Origin: Streptomyces sp. SAJ15
Lineage (GTDB): Bacteria > Actinomycetota > Actinomycetes > Streptomycetales > Streptomycetaceae
DNA: 64,000 nt
Assembly (NCBI RefSeq): GCF_007595705.1
Contig: NZ_NISY01000006.1
Location: forward strand, 62,001-126,000
Direction: 5' to 3'
In this document: positions 32,531-41,972 of the stretch, one piece after another
Numbering within the stretch: position 1 is the first letter of the stretch
Layout: the number at the start of each line of letters is the position of its first letter
The notes under the pieces: generated by a model
Told to the model about the DNA's origin: nothing
Databases searched by the model: none
The model's input: only the letters and a program-made list of their open reading frames with translations
Position numbers and translations under genes: made by a program

Positions 32531-32721
32531 GCGTGCGCCTCCTCCAGGCGGTCGAGCAGCGCGTCCTCGCGTCGCTCGAACTCCCTCTCGTCGATCAGGC
32601 CCTCGGTCAGCTGCCGCTCCAGCGCGGCCAGCTCCCGCCGGACGCGCGCGGGGTCGTAGTACTCGCGCTCCGCCTCGGCGACCACCTGCCGCAGCACCCA
32701 GCCGACCAGCGAGATGATCAC
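32509..32721 (-). CDS. gvpG: Gas-vesicle protein GvpG
   Basis: A 70-residue, strongly helical, acidic/basic protein (VRRELAALERQLTEGLIDER) with length and position between gvpF and gvpJ typical of GvpG. It overlaps gvpF by 4 bp. Confidence 0.86.
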   Translation of the reverse strand: MIISLVGWVLRQVVAEAEREYYDPARVRRELAALERQLTEGLIDEREFERREDALLDRLEEAHAWTHEIR

Positions 32722-33437
32722 GGTTCCACGAAGCTGTACGGCGGCAGTGGCCCGTTCAGCCGCAGGTCGAGCCGGGGGTGCGCGCTCCGCAGGCCGGCGA
32801 CCGCGTCGGCCAGCGGCTCCGCGTCGTCCCGGTGCACCAGGAGCGAGAGGTTGACGAACCAGCCGCCGCTCTCCGGCCCCATCCGGTGTTCCTCGGCCAG
32901 CGGTGACAGCGTCTGCGTGATCAACCGGGCGTCCCGCTCCTCGCGGTCGCGGACCGTCTCGGCCACGCGTTCGCCGGTCCGCAGCCGTGCCTCGTACGAG
33001 CCGCCGCCCGCCGCCCGGTTCGCCGCGGCCATGCCCCGCAGCTCGGGCTCCTCGTCGAGCAGCTGGCGCAGCAGCAGGTCTTCCTCGTGCGCCGCCTTGA
33101 CGTTGTACTCGGTGCGGCCGTCCAGCCTCCGCAGCCGTTCCCGGTAGTCCTCGGCACGGGAGGCGAGCACCTCACGGACCTCCCTCTCGCCGGCCGAGAC
33201 GCTGCCGAAGCGCAGGGGCAGCACCGTGCGGGCCCGGCCCACCTCGGTGAGCACCCGCTGGTGGGCCAGCAGATCCCGGCGCCGCGGCCGAAGATCTTCC
33301 GGGCACTCGCTGACCAGCGCGGTCAGCTCGCCCGCGCGGACGCCACGCACCGGGCGGGGCGGGTCGCCCACCCCGGCGAGCCCGGAGGGCAGCTCGGGGC
33401 GGCCGCCGGACACGATGCCGTAGACATAGGTGCTCAT
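32718..33437 (-). CDS. gvpF: Gas-vesicle protein GvpF
   Basis: A 239-residue GvpF/L-family protein beginning STYVYGIVSGGRPEL, with HQRVLTEVGRARTVLPLRFG and a C-terminal RLNGPLPPYSFV. GvpF/L proteins assemble at the vesicle tip or act during nucleation. It overlaps gvpA and gvpG by 4 bp each. Confidence 0.92.
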   Translation of the reverse strand: MSTYVYGIVSGGRPELPSGLAGVGDPPRPVRGVRAGELTALVSECPEDLRPRRRDLLAHQRVLTEVGRARTVLPLRFGSVSAGEREVREVLASRAEDYRERLRRLDGRTEYNVKAAHEEDLLLRQLLDEEPELRGMAAANRAAGGGSYEARLRTGERVAETVRDREERDARLITQTLSPLAEEHRMGPESGGWFVNLSLLVHRDDAEPLADAVAGLRSAHPRLDLRLNGPLPPYSFVEP

Positions 33438-33895
33438 GCGCTCTCACCCGACTTCTTGGCGGTGCCCCGGCGCGCGCCGGCGCGGCTGCCGGTGTCGTCC
33501 GAGGCGGTCGCCTCCTCCGGCTCCCGGTCACGGCCGCGCAGGGTGTCGGTGATACCGCGGGTCGCCTGGGAGACCGCCTGTCCGGCGCCCGCCAGGGCGC
33601 CCTTGGTCTTGTCGCGCGCGCCGCTCTCGGTGGCGTCGCCCACCAGCTCGGGCAGCCCCGCCGGTTGGCGCGGTCCGGCCTCCAGGTCCAGTCGGTTACA
33701 GGCTTCGGCGAACCGGAGGTAGGTGTCGACGCTCGCCACCACCACGCGCACGTCTATCTTGAGGATCTCGATGCCGACCAGGGAGACGCGGATGAACGCG
33801 TCGATCACCAGCCCGCGGTCGAGGACCAGTTCCAGCACGTCGTAGAGGCCGCTGCTGCCGCCTCCGCCGGTCCGCTCTGCGGTCACAACGGTCAT
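33434..33895 (-). CDS. gvpA: Gas-vesicle structural protein GvpA
   Basis: A 153-residue protein. Residues 15-65 carry the GvpA shell motif GLYDVLELVLDRGLVIDAFI then VSLVGIEILKIDVRVVVASV. After about residue 72 there is a long disordered, charged C-terminal extension absent from the small GvpA of cyanobacteria but common in streptomycetes. It forms the vesicle wall. Confidence 0.92.
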   Translation of the reverse strand: MTVVTAERTGGGGSSGLYDVLELVLDRGLVIDAFIRVSLVGIEILKIDVRVVVASVDTYLRFAEACNRLDLEAGPRQPAGLPELVGDATESGARDKTKGALAGAGQAVSQATRGITDTLRGRDREPEEATASDDTGSRAGARRGTAKKSGESA

Positions 33896-33928
33896 GTCGG
33901 TGTGTCATCCCTCTCGGAGACCGGCCGG

Positions 33929-34231
33929 TCAGCGGCGCTCGCCACGGGCGCGCTCGTAACGCCGGACGCGGCGGTAGCCGGTGAGGAGCCCGTCCGGGTC
34001 GAGAGTGATCTCGTACAGGCCCAGTAGGCTCATCGTCTCCGGCACCCGAGCCACCTCCACCACCTCCGCTTCCAGGAGCCAGCCGTCATCGGTCCGTTGG
34101 AAACGAACCACCGATTCGGGCCGCACTCCGGTCAGCTCGGTGAGCTGGTCGCACCCCGCACGCAACAGCGCCGCGGGAGACGGGCCGCCGACCGTCGTCT
34201 TCTCGCCGGTCTCATCGTGTGTGTCTGCCAT
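33929..34231 (-). CDS. gvpO: Gas-vesicle protein GvpO
   Basis: A 100-residue protein from ATG 34231. The block ELTGVRPESVVRFQRTDDGW, then LEAEVVEVARVPETMSLLGL, matches GvpO. It starts the operon; the 235-bp gap to the divergent acetyltransferase gene must hold the promoter, though no clear one was found. Confidence 0.9.
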   Translation of the reverse strand: MADTHDETGEKTTVGGPSPAALLRAGCDQLTELTGVRPESVVRFQRTDDGWLLEAEVVEVARVPETMSLLGLYEITLDPDGLLTGYRRVRRYERARGERR

Positions 34232-34466
34232 ATCAGCCTCGGTGGTGCGGCTACCCGAAATCCGGCCGTCAAACAGACACCGGCGAGATCCGGCCGCGGA
34301 CGGAACGAGCAATCGGCCTGCCGGCACCGAACCTTGGCGGAGTCGACCCTGCCACGGGGCCATCGAGGATGCCCCGGCTCGCTCCGCGACGGTCGGCCCC
34401 CGGGGACCCGGGCCATCGGTAGAACGACCGATGCGCTGGAAAGATCCTGGAAGCTACGTTGACCGC

Positions 34467-35072
34467 ATGCAGTCACCTGACACACCCAAGCCGATCGAGA
34501 CCGGCGACACCCCTGAGATCACCCGCACCCTGGCCCGCGCTTTCGCGGACGATCCGATGATGCTGTGGTTCTTCCCCGACGAAGAAGGGCGCGCGGACCG
34601 TCTCGCCCAGTGGTTCGACGTCATGCTCACACACAAGTACGGCCCACTCGGTCACTGTGAACGCACCGACGCGGCAGCGGCCTTCTGGACACCGCCCGGC
34701 ACGGCCGAGCAGCACCCGGACGAGGAAACGCTGGCCGTCATCAACGGGCTGTTGGGTGAGCACGTGGCCCGGCTCGGAGAGATGCTGGAACTGGTCGGCG
34801 AGGCAACCCCCCGGGAACCCCACTGGTACCTGGCGGTGCTCGGCGCCGACCCGGCGGCCCAGGGCAAGGGCCACGGCGCTGCCCTGCTGCTCTCGGGCCT
34901 GGCCAAGGCGGACGCGGCCGGACTGCCGACACACCTCGAATCGTCGAAGCAGGCCAACATCGGCTTCTACGAGCGATTCGGGTTCACCGTGCGGGGCGAG
35001 ATCCACGTCCCCGGGGGCGGCCCGACACTCTGGTCCATGTGGCGCGAAGCACAAGGAGACGCTCGCCGGTAG
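34467..35072 (+). CDS. GNAT-family N-acetyltransferase
   Basis: A 201-residue protein from ATG 34467; ATG 34431 is also in frame but has no better ribosome site. The acetyl-CoA loop is GADPAAQGKGHGAALLL (about residues 127-143) and the C-terminal block NIGFYERFGFTVRGEI is typical. The substrate is unknown. It is divergent from the gas-vesicle operon. Confidence 0.85.
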   Translation: MQSPDTPKPIETGDTPEITRTLARAFADDPMMLWFFPDEEGRADRLAQWFDVMLTHKYGPLGHCERTDAAAAFWTPPGTAEQHPDEETLAVINGLLGEHVARLGEMLELVGEATPREPHWYLAVLGADPAAQGKGHGAALLLSGLAKADAAGLPTHLESSKQANIGFYERFGFTVRGEIHVPGGGPTLWSMWREAQGDARR

Positions 35073-35186
35073 ACCGACGCCTTTCCCGGGCGAGGCTGAC
35101 GACCGCGCCCCCGCTCCCGACGTTCAGCGGGTACGCCGACCTGTGCCGGGCGCGGGTCGCCGGGTGATCGATGTGGGCGGGGCGGG

Positions 35187-37328
35187 TCAGTCCAGCGGGA
35201 CCGCCGCGATGCGGTCGTAGGTCTGCAGATAGAGCCGGTTGTCGTGGTGGGTCATGGTGTTCGGACCGTGGGGCATGCGTACCGAGCGGGCGGAGAGGCT
35301 CCACACGGTACGGCGCTTCGCGATGCTCACCGCCGTGACGGCCTGGCCGCCCCCGCTGACCCCCGCGTAGAGCTCGCCGCGGAAGGGGCGGGGGAGGGCG
35401 AGGTCGGTGAAGTGCGGGCCGGGGTCGTAGCTCCAGAGTCTTCTTCCGGTGGACTGGTCGTATGCGCGGAAGGACTTCGCCGCGGTGAAGAGCGTGCCGT
35501 CGACGCAGACCGGCGAGCTGAACATCGTCAGTGAGTCCTCGGGCTCCAGGGTCCAGGCGACGCGCCCCGTCCTCAGATCGACCGCGGTGATGACGCGGGC
35601 GTAGTCGTAGGCGTGCCGGTCGCCCACCACGGGCGGATAGGTTCCCCCGCGGTCGGACACGCTGGCGGCCTCCCGGTCGCTGCGAACCTGTCGCGCCCAC
35701 AGCAGGCCGCCGTCTGCCGTGTCGACGGCGAACAGGCGGGCCGCGTCCGAGCAGAACAGGCGTCCGCGGGACACCGCCGCGGCGATCCCGTCGTCGGTGT
35801 ACGCCCCCTCGACGCGATGACGCCAGCGGAGCCGACGGGCCGGGAGGTCGTAGGCCAGCAGCCATGGTTCGGTCCGGTCGACATCGCTGTCGTAGTAGCC
35901 CAGCAGGTAGAGGGCCCGGGCGTCGGCCGCCAGCACACGGCTGTAGCGGCTGAGCTCTCCCAGGACCCGCCGCCCGGCGGAGCCGGGGGCGAGGCGGCCG
36001 GTGCGCGGGTCGAGATAGCCCGCGGCGGGAGCACCTTCGTCGTCGAAGAACAGCGCGACCAGTCGCCCGGCGGAGACCGCGGGGTCCAGGGCGGTCGAGC
36101 TCGCCTCCCATATCTCCCGCCCGGTGGCGGGGTCCAGCGCGCGGTTCGTCTCTCCCCGGTGCAGCACGGTCCGATCGGTGGCCAGCGGCGGGGTGGTCCC
36201 GAGCGTGCCCGGCACCGACCACAGAGGCTCGGGGGCGACGCCGGGTGGGCGCCGCGCGACGGACCGGCCCGGCTTGGGGGACGCGCTCCCTTCGTCCCCG
36301 GTGCCGGGCAGTGCGCCCGTGGCCCACAGGGCGGACAGGCCGCCGACGGCCAGGGCCGCCGTGGCGGACCCCACCAGCACCGCCCGGCGCGACGGCGCGC
36401 CGGACGACGACGGCGAGGGCTCGCGCGGCGGCGCGCCGTCGAGCGCGGCGATCTCCTCGACGCGCCCGCCGATGTCGGCGAGCAGCGGATCCGGCAGCAG
36501 GCCGGCGAACTCGGCCGGGTCGAACGGACCCCAGTCCGCCTGGAGCCGAGCCAGGGCCGGGCGGTCGCCCGGTTCCGCCGACAGGCACGCGGCGAGCGTG
36601 TCACGGAGCCCGTCCGGTACCCCGGTCAGATCGGGCGGCGCGCCCTCCCTCAGCAGCCGCAACGCGTCCCGGCCGGGGCCGTCGTACGGGCCGTGTCCGG
36701 ACGCGGCGAAGACCAGCACCGCCCCCAGCGCGAACACGTCCCCCTCCGGTCCGTGCTCCGCGCCGCGCGCCTGCTCGGGCGACATGTAGGAGGGGGTTCC
36801 GGATATCGCGCCCGAGGCGGTGAGCGCCGGGCTGCCCGGGGCACGGGCGAGCCCGAAGTCGATGACCTTCGGGCCCCGCGGGGTGACCAGCACGTTGGCG
36901 GGCTTGAGGTCCCGGTGGACCAGTCCGGCGCGGTGCAGTGTCGCGAGGGTCTCGGCGAGCGCGGCGCCGAGCCGTCGGACCGGTGCCCGGGGCAGCGGTC
37001 CGACCGCCCGCACCGCCTCGGCCAGGGACGGCCCGATGATGTAGCCGGTGGCCAACCAGGGCACCGCCGCCTCGGCGTCCACGCCGAGGAACTCCGCGGT
37101 GTGCGCGGCGCCGAGCGCGCGCACCGCCTCGGCCTCCAGGGACAGCCGGACCCGGAAGCCGGTCTGCTCGCGAAGGTCGGCCCGCACCGTCTTGACCGCG
37201 ACCAGCCGGCCACCGGCGGTATGCGCCAGGAACACCGTGCCCATGCCACCGCTGCCCAGCCGTCCGACAAGTCGGTACGCGCCCACGCGATCGGGGTCGT
37301 CGGGCAGCAGGGGGAGAACCGAGGACAT
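35187..37328 (-). CDS. Ser/Thr protein kinase with membrane segment and PQQ-like propeller
   Basis: A 713-residue protein from ATG 37328. Residues 1-270 form an active-looking Hanks kinase: GSGGMG loop (25-30), Lys46 in VAVKT, HRDLKPAN (138-145) and DFG (157-159). A membrane segment spans about 315-340. Residues about 370-713 are PQQ/WD-like beta-propeller repeats (for example ALDPATGREIWEA, VDTADGGLLWARQ, VDLRTGRVAWTLE), placed outside the cytoplasm. It probably senses an external ligand. It is the last of three paralogous genes on the same strand. Confidence 0.9.
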   Translation of the reverse strand: MSSVLPLLPDDPDRVGAYRLVGRLGSGGMGTVFLAHTAGGRLVAVKTVRADLREQTGFRVRLSLEAEAVRALGAAHTAEFLGVDAEAAVPWLATGYIIGPSLAEAVRAVGPLPRAPVRRLGAALAETLATLHRAGLVHRDLKPANVLVTPRGPKVIDFGLARAPGSPALTASGAISGTPSYMSPEQARGAEHGPEGDVFALGAVLVFAASGHGPYDGPGRDALRLLREGAPPDLTGVPDGLRDTLAACLSAEPGDRPALARLQADWGPFDPAEFAGLLPDPLLADIGGRVEEIAALDGAPPREPSPSSSGAPSRRAVLVGSATAALAVGGLSALWATGALPGTGDEGSASPKPGRSVARRPPGVAPEPLWSVPGTLGTTPPLATDRTVLHRGETNRALDPATGREIWEASSTALDPAVSAGRLVALFFDDEGAPAAGYLDPRTGRLAPGSAGRRVLGELSRYSRVLAADARALYLLGYYDSDVDRTEPWLLAYDLPARRLRWRHRVEGAYTDDGIAAAVSRGRLFCSDAARLFAVDTADGGLLWARQVRSDREAASVSDRGGTYPPVVGDRHAYDYARVITAVDLRTGRVAWTLEPEDSLTMFSSPVCVDGTLFTAAKSFRAYDQSTGRRLWSYDPGPHFTDLALPRPFRGELYAGVSGGGQAVTAVSIAKRRTVWSLSARSVRMPHGPNTMTHHDNRLYLQTYDRIAAVPLD

Positions 37329-37379
37329 GGGTGGCACGCTCCTTCGAACGACGGTATCGGGGGAAGGCGGAGTCCGGTG

Positions 37380-39668
37380 TCAACGGGTCGGTATCGCGAA
37401 GATGGCCGAGGGCTGGGCGATGAGCAGCGCCCCGGGGGCCGTCACGAGCTGCAGCGGGTGGTGCTCCTCCAGCCCGACGACGGCCAGCTGCCACAGCCGC
37501 TCACCGGACCTCAGGTCCAGCGCCGCCACCTGCTGCTGCGTCGGCACGAACAGGGTGCGGCCCGAGGAACTCACGGCCATGGAGCCCATCCGATAGTGCG
37601 TCAGCTCCTCGTCGAGGTCCTGGTCCCACCGGCGGCGCCCGGTGTTCGCGTCCACCGCGACGACATTGGTCACCCTGCCGGTCATGCACAGCAGGGACCC
37701 GGCCCGCAGCGGCGGTCCGTGTTCGGCGTCGGCGCCGGACCTCGACTCCCACAACCCGCGTCCGGCCGCCGGGTCATACGCGTGCGCCGAGCCCGCGGAG
37801 AGGAGGAACAGCCGTCCCGCGGTGTCGACGACGGAGGAGGGGCCGCTGTACACACCCCGGTAGGTGCGCTTCCAGAGCGGTGCGCCGGTGTCCCGGTCGA
37901 ATCCGGCGATCGACAGGGAGCGGGTCGCGTAGGGGTCACGGTGCGGGTCGTCCTCGGGCAGGACCTCCACGATCAGCGTCCCGCCCGCGACGGTCACCGA
38001 GAGCGGGCGCTCGAAGCCCCTCGGCAGCGGGGTGCGCCATCGCTCCCGGCGGGCCACGATGTCGAAGGCCGCCAGGGACTGTTCCGCGGAGTCGGTCAGG
38101 TAGGGCTGGATGAGCAGCCACGCGGTGTCTCCCGCCGCGGCCAGAACCGTGCCCACGGTGGTGTCCCGCCGGTACAGCGTCTTGTCGGCCCACTCGACCC
38201 GGCCGTCCCGCAGCGAGCACAGTTTCAGGTCGGTGTTGGTCGCCACCAGGACCCGGTCGCCCGACACCCGCTGAGGAACGCTGTATCCGCGCAGGTCGGG
38301 CAGGTCCCAGCGCTCTTCTCCGGTGCTCAGGTCGTGCCCGTACAGCGTCTGGTTCCGCTCGACGAGGAAGCGTCCGGCGCCGGTGACGGGCAGCAGTCTG
38401 GTCTCTTCGACGTCGTCGTCGAAGCGCCACAGCGCGGCGGGCGGCAACCCGGGCACGGGTCCGCTGGTGCGACGCCGGGGGGCACGCGCCGGCGCGGCGG
38501 CCTCGCCGCCCCCGGAACCGCCCTGCCAGGCAAGGGTTCCGGCCACCCCGAAGGCGACGCCCGCCGCGCCGGTGACCAGCCCGGCGAGCAGGGCACGGCG
38601 GGTGGCGGCGGCCGGGGCGCCGGCCGTCCCGGCGGGGTCCGCGCCGGCCGAGGCGCCGCGGCCCAGCAACCGGGTGGCCGGCTCCGTCGCCGGGCCGGCC
38701 GACCGCTCCGCGTCCGTGTCGGCATCGAGTTCGGCGACCTGCTGGGCGCGGACGGCCAGCGCCGCCACCACCCGGCCGGGCGGCGGGCCCGGCCGGTCGG
38801 GTGGCGGCTCCACCCCGTGGTCTGGCGCGCCCGGCCAGCCCGCCTCGTCCGGGCGTAGGGCAGGGGTCCGGACCAGGGCGGCGGCGGTCGGGCGGTCCTC
38901 CGGTCGTGGAGCCAGCGCGGCGGTGACCACCTCCGCCAGGCCGCGCGGTACCCCGTGCAGGTCGGGCCGGTCGTGCAGGGCGCGATACGCCAGCGCGGGC
39001 GGTGGACCGTCGCCGAACGGGAGCCGCCCGGTGGCGGCACGCACCAGCAGCATGCCCAGGGCGTAGACGTCGGCGGCCGGGGAGGGGGCGGTGGCCCCGG
39101 CGGCCACTTCCGGAGCCATGAAGGCCACCGGCACGGTCGACACCCGGCTGAACGGCTCCTGCCGCGCCGCGGCCCGGACCGCCGGGCTCGGCACCGTACG
39201 GCAGGCGTGCAGGGCCATCAGCAGCGGTCGTCCGGTGGTCAGCCAGACTCCTTGGGGGGACACGGCGCCGTAGACGATCCCCCGGCCGTGCAGCGCGGTC
39301 AACGTGGTGGCGACCGCCCCGCCCAGCGCGGCCACCTGGTCCGGTGTCAGGACCGTGCCGGCTCCGGCGCCTCCCGAGAGGTCGGACAGGGACACGGCGG
39401 GGGTGTAGGCCAGCGCGGCCCACCCGGGTTCGGCGTCGGTGGACAGCTCCCGTATGGCCGGGACACCGGAGACCGGCCGGAGGCCGAGTTCCGTGGCCGC
39501 CTCGGACGCGGAGGCCGGCAGCCGACAGAGCACGGCAGGTCTCAGCTCGCGGTCCCGCCCGAGGTACATCGCCGCGCACGCGGAACCCGACTCGGTTCCG
39601 GGCCAGCGGGCCAGCAGCCGGTACGGCCCCAGGGCACGCGGATCGTCGGGAAGCAGCCCCTGAAGCAC
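37380..39668 (-). CDS. Pseudokinase with PQQ-like propeller domain
   Basis: A 762-residue protein from GTG 39668 (GTG 39701 also possible). Layout matches its two neighbours, but the kinase core has lost its key residues: no GxGGMG loop, no VAIK lysine (PAVLCRL), HRD replaced by IVYGAVSPQG (131-140), and no DFG (LLMALHA around 149-155). A membrane segment follows (LLAGLVTGAAGVAFGVAGTL), then a propeller (ALHDRP region onward). It likely binds or regulates the flanking kinases rather than phosphorylating. Confidence 0.85.
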   Translation of the reverse strand: MLQGLLPDDPRALGPYRLLARWPGTESGSACAAMYLGRDRELRPAVLCRLPASASEAATELGLRPVSGVPAIRELSTDAEPGWAALAYTPAVSLSDLSGGAGAGTVLTPDQVAALGGAVATTLTALHGRGIVYGAVSPQGVWLTTGRPLLMALHACRTVPSPAVRAAARQEPFSRVSTVPVAFMAPEVAAGATAPSPAADVYALGMLLVRAATGRLPFGDGPPPALAYRALHDRPDLHGVPRGLAEVVTAALAPRPEDRPTAAALVRTPALRPDEAGWPGAPDHGVEPPPDRPGPPPGRVVAALAVRAQQVAELDADTDAERSAGPATEPATRLLGRGASAGADPAGTAGAPAAATRRALLAGLVTGAAGVAFGVAGTLAWQGGSGGGEAAAPARAPRRRTSGPVPGLPPAALWRFDDDVEETRLLPVTGAGRFLVERNQTLYGHDLSTGEERWDLPDLRGYSVPQRVSGDRVLVATNTDLKLCSLRDGRVEWADKTLYRRDTTVGTVLAAAGDTAWLLIQPYLTDSAEQSLAAFDIVARRERWRTPLPRGFERPLSVTVAGGTLIVEVLPEDDPHRDPYATRSLSIAGFDRDTGAPLWKRTYRGVYSGPSSVVDTAGRLFLLSAGSAHAYDPAAGRGLWESRSGADAEHGPPLRAGSLLCMTGRVTNVVAVDANTGRRRWDQDLDEELTHYRMGSMAVSSSGRTLFVPTQQQVAALDLRSGERLWQLAVVGLEEHHPLQLVTAPGALLIAQPSAIFAIPTR

Positions 39669-39713
39669 ACCCAACCCCCTCTTCCCCGCCTCCGGCCCCA
39701 CCTCGGGACCGGT

Positions 39714-41771
39714 TCACAGTCCCGGCAACGCGCTGACGTCCGAACCGCGTTGCCAGACCACACTGCCGCGCGCCACCACGCCCTGCCAGCGGTCGCCGAG
39801 AAGACCGGCCGGGGCGTACAGATACTGTTCGGCCGCCCGTCCGGTGTGCACCGCGATGGTGCCGAGCTCCGGGTTGGCCAACGCGGCATGGACGCCGGTG
39901 GCCGTCGGCAGCGGGCCCGGCCGGCCGGCGAGCGTGTCCCCGGCCACCACGGTCCACCGGGCCCTCCCGGCCGCCGCGTCGACCGCCCGGAGCTGGCCGC
40001 CGTCCGCCACGAACACCGCGTCGCCCACCACGGTGGGCTCGCCGAAGCCCTGCTTCTCGTCAGCGGGCAGCGACCACATCCGGACGCCGTCGGCCGGATC
40101 GAGACCGATGAGCGTCCGCCCGGCGCCCAGCACCACGCCCCGGGTCGAGAACGCCGGCCGGTACGGCTTCGCCGGCCCCCGCCTGCCGCCGGTCGAACCC
40201 GCGCCGGACGACGCCACCCCCGGTGCGGGGTGCCGCCATGCCTGACCGCCGTCGGCGGCCGACAGCGCGGTGACCGCGCTCGTACCGGAGGCGAGCACCA
40301 GCAGTCCGCGCCCGGCGGCCGCGCCGACCGGACCCGACACCGGCATCGGCCGCACCCAGCGCTGTCGGCCGTCGGCCGACCCCAGGGCCCGGATCCGACG
40401 GTCGCGGTCCAGGACGTACGCCGTGTCCTCGTCGGCCGCGAGCAACCGTTCCGCGTCGGCGGCGACCCGCTCGCGCACCGTGCCGCTGCCGGGATCCAGG
40501 AACAGGGCGGCGCCGTCGGCGCCCAGGGCCACCGGACGGCCTCCGCCGAGCAGCGCCCTGGCCACCGGCCCGCGCCAGCGTCGCTCACCGGAGACCGGGT
40601 CGTGCCCGACGACGTGGCCGTCGGCGTCCGCGAAGCAGACCACCCCGTCGGCGTCGACCGGCGCGAAGAGCGGCTTCGCCGCGGCCCGGTCGTACGCCCA
40701 CAGCGGCCGCGGCACCACGCCCGGGGCCCCGGTCCAGCGCGGGGCGGGCCCGTGCTCGGCGCCGCCGGAGCCGGCACGCGGCCAGGTCAGCACGCCCGCC
40801 CCGGCGGCGAGCAGCAGGGCGCCGCCGGCGCCGAGCAGCACACGGCGCCGGGCCGGCAGCCCGGGGCCGGCGCCCAGCGCGACCGCGGCCCGCTCCCTCT
40901 CGGCGATGTCCGCCCGCACCTCGGGCGGGAGCCAACGCGCGGCGGCGCGCTCCGCCGCGCCGTGCGGATCGAGTGCGGCCGCCAACTCCGCGGCGGTGGG
41001 CCGGTCGCCCGGACGCTTCGCCAGACAGTCGCGCACCACCGGCAGCAGCGTGCCCGGCACCTCGTCCAGGTCCGGCTCCCCGTACACGATGCGGACGTCC
41101 GCCCCGGCCTGGTCGTCGTCGAGGAAGGTATGCCGCCCGGTCACCGCGAACGCCAGCAGCGCGCCGGCGCAGAACACATCGCTCGCCGGCCCGAGCTTCC
41201 CCTTCAGCACCTGCTCCGGCGACATGTAGCCCGGCGTGCCCGGCCGCTGCTCGGCCCGGGTCAAGGTCGCGTCCCCGGCCACCCGGGCGATGCCGAAGTC
41301 GACCAACCGGGGCCGGTCCGCGGCCAGGATCAGGTTGGACGGCTTGAGGTCGCGGTGCACCACCCCCGCCGCGGCCAGCGCCGTCAGCGCACGGCCCAAC
41401 GCCCCGGCCAGGGCGCACACCGCGGGCACCGGCAGCGGACCGTGCCGCCGCACGGCCTGACCCAGGGTCGGCCCCGGCACGAACTCGGAGGCCAGCCAGG
41501 GCACCCCGGCCCGGGGTGCGGAGTCGAGCACCGCGGCCACGAACGGGCTGCGCACCGCCGCCGCGGCCGCCACCTCCCGCGCGAACCGGTCCCGTAACCC
41601 CTGGTCGCGCAGCAACTCGGGCCGAACCGTCTTCAGCGCCACCCGGCGTGCGCGACCACCGCGCGCCAGATAGACCGTCCCCATGCCACCGGATCCGAGG
41701 ACCCCGAGGAGTCGATAGCCGCCGAGCTGCGTGGGCGCCCCACCCGGCAGCGGAGCCATCACCGATGTCAT
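39714..41771 (-). CDS. Ser/Thr protein kinase with membrane segment and PQQ-like propeller
   Basis: A 685-residue protein from ATG 41771, first of the three-gene set. Kinase motifs are complete: GSGGMG (26-31), Lys47 in VALKT, HRDLKPSN (139-146), DFG (158-160). A membrane segment lies at about 308-330. The C-terminal PQQ-like propeller repeats include FDPVSGERRWRG-like and AADGGQAWRHP blocks. It is probably co-transcribed with the pseudokinase and the third kinase. Confidence 0.9.
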   Translation of the reverse strand: MTSVMAPLPGGAPTQLGGYRLLGVLGSGGMGTVYLARGGRARRVALKTVRPELLRDQGLRDRFAREVAAAAAVRSPFVAAVLDSAPRAGVPWLASEFVPGPTLGQAVRRHGPLPVPAVCALAGALGRALTALAAAGVVHRDLKPSNLILAADRPRLVDFGIARVAGDATLTRAEQRPGTPGYMSPEQVLKGKLGPASDVFCAGALLAFAVTGRHTFLDDDQAGADVRIVYGEPDLDEVPGTLLPVVRDCLAKRPGDRPTAAELAAALDPHGAAERAAARWLPPEVRADIAERERAAVALGAGPGLPARRRVLLGAGGALLLAAGAGVLTWPRAGSGGAEHGPAPRWTGAPGVVPRPLWAYDRAAAKPLFAPVDADGVVCFADADGHVVGHDPVSGERRWRGPVARALLGGGRPVALGADGAALFLDPGSGTVRERVAADAERLLAADEDTAYVLDRDRRIRALGSADGRQRWVRPMPVSGPVGAAAGRGLLVLASGTSAVTALSAADGGQAWRHPAPGVASSGAGSTGGRRGPAKPYRPAFSTRGVVLGAGRTLIGLDPADGVRMWSLPADEKQGFGEPTVVGDAVFVADGGQLRAVDAAAGRARWTVVAGDTLAGRPGPLPTATGVHAALANPELGTIAVHTGRAAEQYLYAPAGLLGDRWQGVVARGSVVWQRGSDVSALPGL

Positions 41772-41972
41772 GCCCGGGATCGTACGCGGCCCGACGGACA
41801 ACCGACCCCGCCGGCCGGCGAGTTGGCACCAAGGGGCCGTGGCGCGGGGGCCTTGGCCGACATGCGCCGGTCGCGAGCGACCCGCGCCGTGGTCGGGCCC
41901 CGACGGCGACTGCTCCGCGGCCGCGGTCGCGGCGTCCGCATCCGCATCGGCGTCCGCGACCGGCCCCAGCGC

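Noticed and set aside
35613..38858. A plus-strand frame of more than 1000 codons across the kinase genes
   Set aside because: It is antisense to two clear kinase-propeller genes, has Arg/Gly-rich composition and no recognisable domain; such long antisense frames are normal at this GC content.
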